From NCBI GenBank assembly GCA_035647075.1, contig DASROF010000168.1, positions 42,755-106,754 on the forward strand: 64,000 nt of DNA, in the 5' to 3' direction. This document shows, one piece after another, positions 46,778-56,300 of the stretch. A program made the translations under genes and the position numbers. Under the pieces are notes generated by a model. The model did no database searches. It was given only the letters and a program-made list of their open reading frames with translations, and was not told the origin of the DNA. Each line of letters starts with the position of its first letter. Position 1 is the first letter of the stretch. Source of the stretch: Gp6-AA40 sp035647075 (GTDB lineage: Bacteria; Acidobacteriota; Vicinamibacteria; Vicinamibacterales; UBA2999).

Positions 46778-47824
46778 CTATCTCGCCCACCCGCGGCGCG
46801 AGACCGGCTCGAGGCAGATGCTCCGGCCGATCGCCGGCGCAATGATGCGCAGTTCCGCCATCAGTCGATCGAACTGCGCCGGATACATCGACTGTGCGCC
46901 ATCGCTCAGCGCCCGGTCGGGATCGTTGTGAACCTCGATGATGAGACCGTCGGCGCCGGCAGCGACGGCCGCCCGCGCCATTGGCGCCACCATATCGCGG
47001 CGACCGGCGCCGTGGCTCGGATCCGCAACGATTGGCAGGTGGCTCAATTTCTTGACCACCGGAATCGCCGAGATGTCGAACGTGTTGCGCGTCGCAGTCT
47101 CGAAGGTCCGGATGCCGCGTTCGCAGAGGATCACGTCGTTGTTCCCGCCGGCCAGGATGTACTCGGCGGACAGCAACCACTCTTCGATCGTCGCGGAGAT
47201 GCCGCGCTTCAGGAGGACGGGCTTGCGGTGAAGCCCCAGCTCGCGCAGCAAGGTGTAGTTCTGCATGTTGCGGGCGCCAACCTGGAAAATGTCGCAGTAC
47301 TTCTCGATTAACTCGATCTGGTTGATGTCCATCACCTCGGAGATCAGCTTGAGGTTGTGTGCGTCGGCGGCGCGCCGCAGCATCTGCAAGCCTGGCTCGC
47401 CCAGTCCCTGGAAACTGTACGGTGAGCTGCGCGGCTTGAACGCTCCGCCACGCAGGATCTTCGCGCCGGCGCGGCGCACGGCGGCCGCCGAGGCCATCAC
47501 CTGCTCCTCGGTCTCCGCCGAGCAGGGCCCCGCCATCATGATGACCTCGTCGCCGCCGATACGCACATCGTCGATCGTGACGATCGTGTCTTCGGGCTTG
47601 AAGGTACGGCTGGCCCGCTTGTACGGCTCTGAGATGCGCAGAACCTCGTGCACCCCATCCAGGAGCTCGATGAGCTCCTTCTCGACCTTGTGCGCGCCCA
47701 CCACGCCGAGCACGGTTCGCGTGGTGCCTGACGAACGGTGCACGTCCATCCCGAGCTCAATGAGCCTGGCGATGACCGAATCAATCTGCGCCTCGGAGGC
47801 GCGTTCTTTCATGACGACAACCAT
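46778..47824 (-). CDS. aroF: 3-deoxy-7-phosphoheptulonate synthase (type I beta with N-terminal ferredoxin-like domain)
   Basis: The protein is 348 aa from the ATG at 47824 (GGAG 7 nt upstream). The N-terminal regulatory domain (VVVMKERASEAQIDSVIARLIELG) precedes the catalytic barrel: MMAGPCSAETEEQVMASA, LRGGAFKPRSSPYSFQG, VLLKRG and VADPSHGAGRRDMVAPMARAA. It condenses PEP with erythrose-4-phosphate, the first step of the shikimate pathway. It probably works with the adjacent chorismate mutase, with which this enzyme class is often fused or complexed. Confidence 0.95.
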   Translation of the reverse strand: MVVVMKERASEAQIDSVIARLIELGMDVHRSSGTTRTVLGVVGAHKVEKELIELLDGVHEVLRISEPYKRASRTFKPEDTIVTIDDVRIGGDEVIMMAGPCSAETEEQVMASAAAVRRAGAKILRGGAFKPRSSPYSFQGLGEPGLQMLRRAADAHNLKLISEVMDINQIELIEKYCDIFQVGARNMQNYTLLRELGLHRKPVLLKRGISATIEEWLLSAEYILAGGNNDVILCERGIRTFETATRNTFDISAIPVVKKLSHLPIVADPSHGAGRRDMVAPMARAAVAAGADGLIIEVHNDPDRALSDGAQSMYPAQFDRLMAELRIIAPAIGRSICLEPVSRRGWAR

Positions 47825-47871
47825 GGCTGTTCTCCGCTTTGGCACCGCTCAAGCGGTGCCCTCCGAACCAA

Positions 47872-48177
47872 TTACCTGAGCTCGTCCCGCTGTGAGCTCG
47901 CCTCGCGCTCCGCGCGACGCGCTTCGTCGATGATGCGTTCGAATATCCTGACCACTGCTTCCGCCGTCAGCGGACCGGCGAGCTCGGTCGCCGACTGCCG
48001 CACTCGGCCCAGCACCTGCGCCTCGCGCTCCGGCTGATAAATCGGCAATCCCGCTTCGTGTTTCAGACGTCCGACCTCAACGGCGCACGCGACGCGGACG
48101 TTCAGCAGGCGCAACAGTTGCTCGTCGATCACGTCGATACGGGTCCGCAACTCCTCGATTGTCAGGACTTCAGCCAA
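47872..48177 (-). CDS. aroQ: Chorismate mutase type II (AroQ)
   Basis: The protein is 101 aa, all helical: LRTRIDVIDEQLLRLLNVRVACAVEVGRLK and IYQPEREAQVLGRVR carry the active-site Arg, Lys and Glu positions. It converts chorismate to prephenate for Phe/Tyr synthesis. The TTG start overlaps the trpA end by 16 bp. It is free-standing, between trpA and aroF. Confidence 0.92.
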   Translation of the reverse strand: MAEVLTIEELRTRIDVIDEQLLRLLNVRVACAVEVGRLKHEAGLPIYQPEREAQVLGRVRQSATELAGPLTAEAVVRIFERIIDEARRAEREASSQRDELR

Positions 48178-48968
48178 CGCACATACTCCTCTACCCGCCG
48201 ATCCAGATCGTCCGAAGCGCCGGCCTCGGCGATGACGCTGACGAGCGCACTGCCGACCACGGCGGCGTCGGCCCAGCGGCCGACTTCGCGCACGTGCTCG
48301 GGTTTCGAAATACCGAAGCCAAGGGCTACGGGCAGGTCGCTGACGCGCCGAATGCGCTGCACCATCTCCTGCGCACCGTCCGCCAGACGGTCGCGCGCGC
48401 CAGTCACGCCCAGACGCGAAATCGCGTACAGAAAACCACTTCCGAGGGAGGCCGCCTTCCGGAGACGTTCGTCGGTAGTCGTCGGGCTGAGCAGGAGAAT
48501 TGTATCAATCCGCCGAGCGGCCAGCATGTTCCGGAAACCCGCAGCTTCCTCGATGGGCAGGTCGAGAACGAGGACGCCATCGACCCCGGCGGCCTTCGCC
48601 CGATCCGCGAAGCGCTCGGCACCCATGCGCAGAATCGGGTTCGCGTAGCTGAAGATCACGAACGGCGCCCGGAGTTCCGGTCGCACGCGCTCGAGCATGT
48701 CGAGCACACCGGCGAGGGTCGTGCCGGATGCCAACGCGCGCTCCGTGGCGCGTTGAATGACCGGACCGTCGGCGAGTGGATCCGAGAACGGCACGCCGAT
48801 CTCCAGTACATCCGCGCCGGCGCGATCGAGCGCGCGCAGAATCCCCTCCGTGCGTGGCAGATCGGGGTCGCCGGCCGCCACGTACGTCACCAGTCCCGGC
48901 GTCTTGCCGGCACGCAGGCGGCTGAACGCCGCAGCGAGGCGGTGGTCCGTTGTCGACGCTGGAGTCAT
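48162..48968 (-). CDS. trpA: Tryptophan synthase alpha subunit
   Basis: The protein is 268 aa, a TIM barrel. Catalytic Glu lies in VLEIGVPFSDPLADGPVIQRA and Asp in VDGVLVLDLPIEEA; the loop GVTGARDRL is present. It releases indole from indole-3-glycerol phosphate and channels it to TrpB. It overlaps trpB by 4 bp. Confidence 0.97.
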   Translation of the reverse strand: MTPASTTDHRLAAAFSRLRAGKTPGLVTYVAAGDPDLPRTEGILRALDRAGADVLEIGVPFSDPLADGPVIQRATERALASGTTLAGVLDMLERVRPELRAPFVIFSYANPILRMGAERFADRAKAAGVDGVLVLDLPIEEAAGFRNMLAARRIDTILLLSPTTTDERLRKAASLGSGFLYAISRLGVTGARDRLADGAQEMVQRIRRVSDLPVALGFGISKPEHVREVGRWADAAVVGSALVSVIAEAGASDDLDRRVEEYVRWLKS

Positions 48969-50182
48969 CTCAGCGCCTCTGCAACGCTCTGCACGTCCTT
49001 GTCGCCGCGACCGGAGAGGTTCACCAGCACGATGGTTCCGGCAGGCAGATCGGGCAGGAGACGATGCGTGTACGCAATCGCGTGCGCCGATTCAAGAGCC
49101 GGCAGGATCCCTTCCCGCCGCGCGAGGAGCTGGAACCCGTCCAGCGCTTCGGCATCGGTGACGTAGCCGTACTCGGTCCGTCCCAGATCGCGCAGCCACG
49201 CGTGTTCGGGTCCGACCGCCGCGTAGTCCAGCCCCGCCGAGATCGAATGCGTCAGCTCAATGTTGCCGGCCTCGTCCTGCAGGATGAACGTCCGCGTGCC
49301 TTGCAGCACGCCGGTGCTGCCGCCGGCAAAGCGCGCGGCGTGCCGGCCCGGCGCAATCCGTTCGCCTCCAGCTTCCACGCCAATCAGCCGGACGTTCTTG
49401 TCCTCAACGAAGCCGTCGAAGATCCCGATCGCGTTACTGCCACCCCCAACGCACGCGACGACGACATCCGGCAGACGGCCAGCCTGCGCGAGGATCTGCT
49501 GCCGCGCCTCGCGGCCGATCACCGACTGAAACTCGCGCACCATCAGCGGATAGGGATGCGGCCCGAGCGCCGACCCGAGCAGGTAGTACGTCTCGTGGAC
49601 GTTGGCGACCCAGTCGCGCATGGCCTCGTTGATCGCGTCCTTCAGCGTCTTGCTGCCCGCATCCACCTGCTGCACCGTTGCGCCGAGCAGCTGCATACGA
49701 ACGACGTTGAGTGCCTGGCGGCGCATGTCTTCCGCGCCCATGTAGACGACGCACTCAAGGCCGAGTAGCGCGCACGCGGTCGCCGTTGCGACGCCGTGCT
49801 GACCAGCACCGGTTTCCGCAACAACCCGCGTCTTTCCCATCCGCCGCGCGAGCAGCGCCTGGCCCAGCGCGTTGTTGATCTTGTGAGCGCCGGTGTGCGT
49901 CAGGTCCTCGCGCTTCAGGAACACGCGCGTGTTCGTGCCTTCCGCCATCCGGGCAGCCTCATACAGCGGTGTCGGGCGTCCGACGTAGTGCTTCAGCAGT
50001 CGGGCGAGCTCCTCGCAAAACGCCGGGTCCTGCCGTGCGGCGAAGTATCCGGCGGTCAGCTCTTCGATCGGCGCGACCAGTGTTTCCGGGACGAACCGGC
50101 CCCCGTACTCGCCGAAGTAGCCGCGCGCGTCCGGGTCACGCCGGCCGAATAGCACTCGCTCGCTTGTTGCTGTCGCCATCAC
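48965..50182 (-). CDS. trpB: Tryptophan synthase beta subunit
   Basis: The protein is 405 aa, a PLP enzyme of the TrpB1 type. The PLP-lysine motif LTHTGAHKINNALGQALLA, ETGAGQHGVATATACAL and the phosphate loop CVGGGSNAIGIF are intact. It joins indole and serine. ATG codons at 50182 and 50179 are both possible starts. It follows trpF across 15 bp. Confidence 0.97.
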   Translation of the reverse strand: MMATATSERVLFGRRDPDARGYFGEYGGRFVPETLVAPIEELTAGYFAARQDPAFCEELARLLKHYVGRPTPLYEAARMAEGTNTRVFLKREDLTHTGAHKINNALGQALLARRMGKTRVVAETGAGQHGVATATACALLGLECVVYMGAEDMRRQALNVVRMQLLGATVQQVDAGSKTLKDAINEAMRDWVANVHETYYLLGSALGPHPYPLMVREFQSVIGREARQQILAQAGRLPDVVVACVGGGSNAIGIFDGFVEDKNVRLIGVEAGGERIAPGRHAARFAGGSTGVLQGTRTFILQDEAGNIELTHSISAGLDYAAVGPEHAWLRDLGRTEYGYVTDAEALDGFQLLARREGILPALESAHAIAYTHRLLPDLPAGTIVLVNLSGRGDKDVQSVAEALR

Positions 50183-50197
50183 TCTCCACCTGGCTCT

Positions 50198-50833
50198 TTA
50201 CGCAGACTGCACGTACTGCTCGGCCTTCCGGGCGTTCGCGAGGAAGCGCGTGACCTTCTTCGCGTTCTTCAATCCCGGTGCGTCCTCGACGCCGCTCGAC
50301 ACATCGACGCCGAACGGGTGTACCGCAACGATCGCGTCGCCGACGTTGTCGGGCGTGAGACCACCGGCGAGCACAACGTTCCGACGTCGTGCCAGGGCCG
50401 CGGCCTGCGTCCAGTCCACAACCTGACCTGTACCTCCACGCCGGACGGGGTCCGCGGCGTCGAGGAGAAAGGTCGTCTCCGCCGGCCACATCGCGAAGGC
50501 GTCGTCAGCTCTCTCGAGCGTCACCGACTTCCAGATGCTCCAGGGCGACGACCGCAGTGTGCGTGCATACGCGGCCGGCTCGTCTCCATGCAGCTGGGCC
50601 GTCGTCAATCCGGTCTGCTCCATGGTCATCGCGATCTCTTCAGGCGGCTGGTTGACGAACACGCCGACCGTCATCACCGACGCAGGCAGCGCGGCGACGA
50701 TCTCCGCGACCTTCCGGTTCGAGACGAACCGTGGGCTCTGCGGCCACAGCACGAAGCCAATTGCCGTGGCACCGTGTTCGATCGCAAGTCGGGCGTCGAC
50801 CAGCCGCGTCATCCCGCAGATCTTCAAGAACAC
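50198..50833 (-). CDS. trpF: Phosphoribosylanthranilate isomerase
   Basis: The protein is 211 aa. Motifs: FLKICGMTRLVDARLAIEHGA with catalytic Cys, GVFVNQPPEEI, LHGDEP, LLDAADPVRRGGTGQ with catalytic Asp, and LAGGLTPDNVGDAI. GTG start, overlapping trpC by 10 bp. Confidence 0.96.
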   Translation of the reverse strand: MFLKICGMTRLVDARLAIEHGATAIGFVLWPQSPRFVSNRKVAEIVAALPASVMTVGVFVNQPPEEIAMTMEQTGLTTAQLHGDEPAAYARTLRSSPWSIWKSVTLERADDAFAMWPAETTFLLDAADPVRRGGTGQVVDWTQAAALARRRNVVLAGGLTPDNVGDAIVAVHPFGVDVSSGVEDAPGLKNAKKVTRFLANARKAEQYVQSA

Positions 50834-51630
50834 TCGACGCCCCTCCCGATCAACGCCTGAATCGCCGCCGCGGGGTCGCTGTCCGTCATGAACCGTTCGC
50901 CAATCAGGAAGGCGCGATAGCCGGCGCCAGACAACTTCTCGAGGTCCGCACGCGATTGCAGGCCACTCTCGCTGACTGCAATCACTCTGTTCGGAATTCG
51001 CGGCGCCAGGCGGTACGACGCCTCGACATCCACGGCGAGCGTCCGAAGGTTCCGGTTATTGACACCGATGATGCGCGCGCCACTATCGATCGCCCGCTCG
51101 AGCTCGTCTTCGTTGTGAACTTCAACCAATGCTGCGAGACCAAGCTCCCATGCGCGCTGCTGCAGACTCTTCAACAGGCTCTGCTCCAGTGCGGCCACAA
51201 TCAGGAGTGCTGCGTCTGCGCCTGCGGCTCTGGCCTCGAATAACTGATATTCGTCGACGATGAAATCCTTTCGAATCAGCGGAACGTTCACCGCCGCGCG
51301 CACGGCCGTGAGGTGCTCAAGCGAACCGTCAAAGAACGTCGGCTCGGTCAGGACTGAAATCGCCGCTGCACCGCCAGCCTCGTATTGCCGGGCTATGGCG
51401 ACCGGGTGGTACTCCGCGGCGAGGACGCCGCGCGAGGGTGAGCGCCGTTTGCACTCTGCGATGACGTTGACCCTGCCCTTCATTCCAAGCGCCGCTTCGA
51501 ATTGCGGCCCGCGCGGTCCCGCCGCTGCAGCACGCCGTTCGAGCGCGCCCAGCGGCTCGCTGCTCCGCCGCACCTCGACGATGCGCTCGGTGCTGGCCAC
51601 GATGGTCCGCAGAAGGTCCGGCGCGCTCAC
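50824..51630 (-). CDS. trpC: Indole-3-glycerol phosphate synthase
   Basis: The protein is 268 aa. Motifs: VIAECKRRSPSRGVLAAEY, ISVLTEPTFFDGSLEHL, VPLIRKDFIVDEYQLFEARAAGADA and IIGVNNRNLRTL. It closes the indole ring from carboxyphenylamino-deoxyribulose phosphate. It is a separate protein, not fused to TrpF. It overlaps trpD by 4 bp. Confidence 0.97.
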   Translation of the reverse strand: MSAPDLLRTIVASTERIVEVRRSSEPLGALERRAAAAGPRGPQFEAALGMKGRVNVIAECKRRSPSRGVLAAEYHPVAIARQYEAGGAAAISVLTEPTFFDGSLEHLTAVRAAVNVPLIRKDFIVDEYQLFEARAAGADAALLIVAALEQSLLKSLQQRAWELGLAALVEVHNEDELERAIDSGARIIGVNNRNLRTLAVDVEASYRLAPRIPNRVIAVSESGLQSRADLEKLSGAGYRAFLIGERFMTDSDPAAAIQALIGRGVECS

Positions 51631-52654
51631 GCCATCACCTCCGGTTGCTGCTGTGAGCTGCTGACCATCCGGTCGAGCGTCGCTCGGGCGGCTCCGGAAT
51701 CAATCGCGGCCGCCGCGAGCGTGACACCGGCCGAGACCGAATCCGCACGGCCGGCAACGAACAACGCGGCACCCGCGTTGAGCAGAACGACGTCGCGCGG
51801 TGCGCCGCGGCGGCCGTCGAGCACACCGCGCACCATCTCAGCATTGACCGCAGCATCGCCGCCCTTCAGGTCTTCGGCTGACGCTTTCTCGAATCCGAAG
51901 TCGGCGGGGTGAACGTAGAAGGTATACACAGCGCCGTCCCGGCACTCGGACACCTTCGTGTAACCGGTGGTTGAGATCTCATCGATGCCGTCTGCGCCGT
52001 GCACCACCCAGGCGCGAACCGAGCCGAGCATCATCAACGCGCGCGCCAGCAGTTCCGTCAACTCGGATTTCGGGACGCCGACAATCTGGCGCGAAGCGCC
52101 CGCCGGATTCGTCAATGGGCCGAGAAGATTGAACGCCGTTCGGATTCCAAGCTCCCGTCGGGTTGGTCCGGCGTGCTTCATCGACGGATGAAACGTCGGG
52201 GCAAAGAAGAACGCGATACCAGCCTCACGAAGCGTACGCTCGACCACTGCGGGCGCTGCTGCGACGTTCACTCCGAGCTGCTCGAAGACGTCTGCGCTCC
52301 CGCAACGACTGGAGACCGATCGATTACCGTGCTTCGCAACCGTGACGCCGCACGCAGCCACGACGAGTGCAGCGGCAGAGGAGATGTTGAACGTGCCGGA
52401 GCGATCACCGCCGGTCCCGCACGTGTCGAAGACGTCACCTGCCGGGCTCGACAGCTTCACCGCGTTCGCGCGCATTGTCCGCGCGAAGCCGACGATCTCC
52501 GCCGGCCGCTCGCCCTTCATCGCCAGCGCCGACAGCAGTCCGGCGAGTGCCGCCGGGGAGACAGCGCCGTCCATGACGTGCTGCATGGCCTTCGCCGCTT
52601 CGTCGGCGGTCAGATCTTCGTGGCGGACGAGCTTTTCGATGAGCGCCGTGAACA

Positions 52655-52655
<1 letters not shown>
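51627..52655 (-). CDS. trpD: Anthranilate phosphoribosyltransferase
   Basis: The protein is 342 aa. The PRPP-binding motif is DTCGTGGDRSGTFNISSAAA; KHGNRSVSSRCGSADVFEQLG and LGPLTNPAGASRQIVGV are present. It transfers phosphoribose to anthranilate. Its ATG overlaps the trpG stop by one base. Confidence 0.97.
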
Positions 52656-53221
<566 letters not shown>

Positions 53222-53228
53222 GTGCGCC

Positions 53229-54695
53229 CTACAATCCTGCCTGAGCCAGCTCCAGCGCGCGGATGACCGCGCGCGCCTTGTCGCGCGTCTCTTCGTACTC
53301 AGCACTGGGATTCGAGTCGGCCACGATGCCGGCACCGGCCTGCACGTAGGCGCGCCCGTTCTCGATGACGACCGTTCGAATCGTGATGCAGAAATCGAGG
53401 TTCCCCGCGAAGTCGACGTATCCCACCGCGCCGGCATAGACGCCGCGGCGGCTGTTTTCCAGCTCGGCGATGATCTCCATCGCCCGGACCTTCGGCGCGC
53501 CGGACACGGTGCCTGCCGGAAAGCACGCGACCAGCGCATCGAGCCGGTCGTGACGGTCATCCAGCTTCCCTTCCACGATCGACACGAGGTGCATGACGTG
53601 CGAGTACCGCTCGATGGTCATGTACGTCGGCACGCGGACCGTCCCGTATGCCGACACCCGCCCCAAATCGTTGCGACCGAGATCGACCAGCATGACATGC
53701 TCGGCGCGCTCCTTCTCGTTGCGCTTGAGCTCCTCGGCCAGCCGTGTGTCTTCTTCCTCGGTCTTGCCGCGTGGCCTGGTGCCGGCGATCGGATGCGTCT
53801 GCACGCGGCGCCCCTCGGCTCTGACCAGCATCTCCGGCGAGGCACCCACGATCGAGCGATCTCCTACTTTCAGGAAATACATGTATGGGGATGGATTGAC
53901 GTGGCGGAGCGCGCGGTAGACGGTGAACGGATCCGCGTTGAGCGCCGTCTCGAAACGCTGCGACAGCACTACCTGGTAGATGTCGCCGGCGGCGATGTAC
54001 TCCTTGGCGGTGCGTACCATGCGCTCGAAGTCGTCGCGCGAGACATTGGACGTGACTTCGATGGCCTGCCCGCCACGCACGGTCGACCTGGACAACGCGC
54101 GCTCGAGCTCACGCTCGGCGAATTCGATCCGCGCGCAGGCGAACTGATACAACGACTCGAGATTCTCGTCGCCGGTGATGCGTGCGTTGGCGATGATCAG
54201 GATCCGGTGCCGGACGTGATCGAACGCCAACACGGTATCGAACAGCATGAACCCCGCGTCGTCGGAGTCCTCGCTGACCGGTTGCAGCGTGACCGGCTCG
54301 AACCAGGCCGCTGCGTCGTACCCGAGATAGCCGACCGCCCCACCGGTGAAGCGCGGCAGGCCCGGTACGAACGGCGCGTGAAACCCCGCCATCAGCTCGC
54401 GCAGCGTGGCAACGAACGGCTTGTCCGACTCCGACCGCTGCCCTGCGCGATCGATGATCGTCTTCCCGCCGCTCGCGCGCAGAATCAGGAACGGGTCCTT
54501 GCCGAGGAACGAATACCGCGCGATCTGCTCGCCGCCTTCGACCGACTCCAGCAGGAACGCGTAGTCGGAGTTCTCGGCAATCTTCAGGAAGGCCGAGACT
54601 GGCGTCAGCATGTCGGCGACGATTTCCTTGTAGACCGGCACGAACGTCCCGCGCTGCGCCAGGTCCTTGAACTCATCGAAACTCGTCAGATGCAT
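53229..54695 (-). CDS. trpE: Anthranilate synthase component I
   Basis: The protein is 488 aa from the ATG at 54695. It carries the LLES tryptophan-feedback motif (AFLLESVEGGEQIARYSF) near the N-terminus. Chorismate-binding landmarks are GDIYQVVLSQRFE, PIAGTRPRGKTEEED, FPAGTVSGAPKVRAMEII and GIVADSNPSAEYEE. Its start shares one base with the aroDE stop (TGATG), so the two are tightly coupled. End-product inhibition by Trp is expected from the motif. Confidence 0.96.
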   Translation of the reverse strand: MHLTSFDEFKDLAQRGTFVPVYKEIVADMLTPVSAFLKIAENSDYAFLLESVEGGEQIARYSFLGKDPFLILRASGGKTIIDRAGQRSESDKPFVATLRELMAGFHAPFVPGLPRFTGGAVGYLGYDAAAWFEPVTLQPVSEDSDDAGFMLFDTVLAFDHVRHRILIIANARITGDENLESLYQFACARIEFAERELERALSRSTVRGGQAIEVTSNVSRDDFERMVRTAKEYIAAGDIYQVVLSQRFETALNADPFTVYRALRHVNPSPYMYFLKVGDRSIVGASPEMLVRAEGRRVQTHPIAGTRPRGKTEEEDTRLAEELKRNEKERAEHVMLVDLGRNDLGRVSAYGTVRVPTYMTIERYSHVMHLVSIVEGKLDDRHDRLDALVACFPAGTVSGAPKVRAMEIIAELENSRRGVYAGAVGYVDFAGNLDFCITIRTVVIENGRAYVQAGAGIVADSNPSAEYEETRDKARAVIRALELAQAGL

Positions 54696-56167
54696 CACAC
54701 GCTCCGCTCGATCGCGGCCCGCATCACGCCGGCCACCGGTGGCTGGCCAGTCCACCATTCGAATTGCCGCTCGGCCTGAGCGATGAGCATCGACAGGCCA
54801 TCGAGCGTCCGGCATCCAGCTTCGCGGGCCTCGCGAAGCAGGCGAGATTCGCCCGCACCATAGGTCACGTCGTAGACCAGCCGGCCCTTGAAAGGCCCAC
54901 CCGGCAGCGGCGATTCGTCCCGCATCGTCGGACTCCCGAGCGGGGTGCAGTTCACCAGCAGATCCCAGTCGTCGGGAATCGGCCAGGCGCCGATCTCCAG
55001 TTCGTAGTGTCCGCCTTCAGACGGACCTGCCAGCGACTCCGTGACTGTTTCCGCCTGATCACGCCGGCGTGTGTGAACGGAGACGCGCGCGCAGTCGTGG
55101 TGGCCCTGTTGTCGCGTGGCGCGCGCCGACCCGCCGCCGCCAATGACCGACGCGCATGCACCGGAGAGCGGCTGCCCGAACGCCTCCTCGAGCGGCGCGA
55201 GGAAACCCGCGACGTCGGTGTTCGTCGCCTCCCAGCCGTCCTGTGACCGGCGAAGGGTGTTGGCGGCTCCTACCTGCCGCGTCAGCGCGTCGGCGGACGA
55301 CGAGGCACGCAGCGCATCGCCTTTGAACGGAATCGTCACACTGACCCCTTCCACTCCGAGCGCTGACGCGAACTCATCGAAATCGGCGAACGCCGCTGTC
55401 TGCAGCGGAATGTAGACGGCGTCGAGCCCCGCCGCCGCGAACGCCGCGTTGTGCATGAGCGGCGAGAACGAGTACATCGCCGTGGAACTGACCACGCCGA
55501 AGATCCGCGTCAAGGAGCCGATGTCGCGAAATCTGAACTGGGACAGCATCCGCGTCGCGGCGATCTGCCCCGGCGCCACGCCGTTGCCCGCATAACTCCA
55601 CCGCGAGCCATAACGCGAGGCGAGCAGCCGTGTCGGCACCCCCGCGTCGCCCATCCCCACGACGACCGCATCGCCGCCGCGCGCCACCTCGAGCAGCGGC
55701 AGCGTGTCGCACAGCGCATGTGGCATCACTGCGACCTTGATGACCGCCGCGCCGTGGCTCCGCATGTCGTGCGCGCGGGCCCCGAGATCGATCGGGACTC
55801 CATCGAAATCGTGCGACGACACCACGACGCGTGAGGGGTCACGCGCCACGATGTCGCCGAATCGCGGCTGGTGAATCCCATGCAGTGCGACCCATTCGAC
55901 GTCCACGAACTCGGCGCCGAGCGACATTGCGTCGGCCAGAATTCGATGCCGCTCTTCTTCGCTGCCGTTGAATCGCCCACCCTCCCACGTCGGTCGGCAC
56001 GTCACCACCACGGGTTTGTCCCGGCCGGACAGTGCCCCGGCCACGTCGAGATCCGCCACGCCATCCAGACGCACTTCGACCATGTCGGCAACCGCGGCAT
56101 CGCGCGCGGCTCTCAGGTCGGCCATCGATTGGCCCGTGACGGTTTCGCACAACAGCGAACTGGCCAT
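54695..56167 (-). CDS. aroDE: Fused type I 3-dehydroquinate dehydratase / shikimate dehydrogenase
   Basis: The protein is 490 aa from the ATG at 56167. The N-terminal AroD domain (about 1-220) has the Schiff-base Lys in AAVIKVAVMPHAL and His in VVSSHDFDGVP. The C-terminal AroE domain (about 225-490) has YSFSPLMHNAAF, SVTIPFKGDALR, TNTDVAGFLAPLEEAF and VNCTPLGSPT. After the NADP-loop GGGGSARA, the residues TRQQGHHDC replace the hydrophobic helix expected there; see the 55085-55126 entry. If this sequence is real, the dehydrogenase half is probably impaired while the dehydratase half stays intact. It is the first structural gene after the trp attenuator. Confidence 0.93.
   Translation of the reverse strand: MASSLLCETVTGQSMADLRAARDAAVADMVEVRLDGVADLDVAGALSGRDKPVVVTCRPTWEGGRFNGSEEERHRILADAMSLGAEFVDVEWVALHGIHQPRFGDIVARDPSRVVVSSHDFDGVPIDLGARAHDMRSHGAAVIKVAVMPHALCDTLPLLEVARGGDAVVVGMGDAGVPTRLLASRYGSRWSYAGNGVAPGQIAATRMLSQFRFRDIGSLTRIFGVVSSTAMYSFSPLMHNAAFAAAGLDAVYIPLQTAAFADFDEFASALGVEGVSVTIPFKGDALRASSSADALTRQVGAANTLRRSQDGWEATNTDVAGFLAPLEEAFGQPLSGACASVIGGGGSARATRQQGHHDCARVSVHTRRRDQAETVTESLAGPSEGGHYELEIGAWPIPDDWDLLVNCTPLGSPTMRDESPLPGGPFKGRLVYDVTYGAGESRLLREAREAGCRTLDGLSMLIAQAERQFEWWTGQPPVAGVMRAAIERSV
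55085..55126. other. 26-bp micro-inversion between GCGCGCGC palindromes in aroE
   Basis: GCGCGCGC occurs at 55085-55092 and 55119-55126. The 26 bp between them (55093-55118) read TRQQGHHDC in the aroDE frame. Reverse-complementing only this segment keeps the frame and yields GGGGSARA-VVVALLSRG-ARVSVH, a canonical AroE NADP-binding loop and helix. Both orientations are open and equal in length. Confidence 0.85.
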
Positions 56168-56172
56168 AAATG

Positions 56173-56210
56173 AAAAACGCCTCTTCAACCGGTGGGCTGA
56201 AGAGGCGTTT
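56173..56210 (-). terminator. trp attenuator terminator hairpin
   Basis: On the minus strand AAACGCCTCTTC (56210-56199) pairs perfectly with GAAGAGGCGTTT (56186-56175) around a 12-nt loop. With the stem's last bases this gives a run of five U (56177-56173). It lies 5 nt before the aroDE ATG. Its 3' arm contains AGAGG, the only candidate ribosome site for aroDE. Confidence 0.9.
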
Positions 56211-56253
56211 CGAGGTGCTGAGCTTCTGAACTTGCTGTCTTAAGACTCTGGCG

Positions 56254-56300
56254 TCCGCCCTTCAGCGTGCAGTCCGGTACCACCACCAATAGCTGGCGGA
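56254..56300 (-). promoter_or_regulatory. Competing 1:2 and 2:3 (antiterminator) segments of the trp leader
   Basis: Segment 2 (CTGAAGGGCG, 56265-56256) overlaps the leader stop codon. It can pair with the terminator left arm (CGCCTCTTCAG) in 10 base pairs with one bulge, giving the antiterminator. Segment 1 (TCCGCC, 56300-56295), inside the leader ORF before the Trp codons, pairs with GGCGGA (56259-56254), giving the 1:2 pause/protector structure. The geometry matches ribosome-mediated attenuation. Confidence 0.75.
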
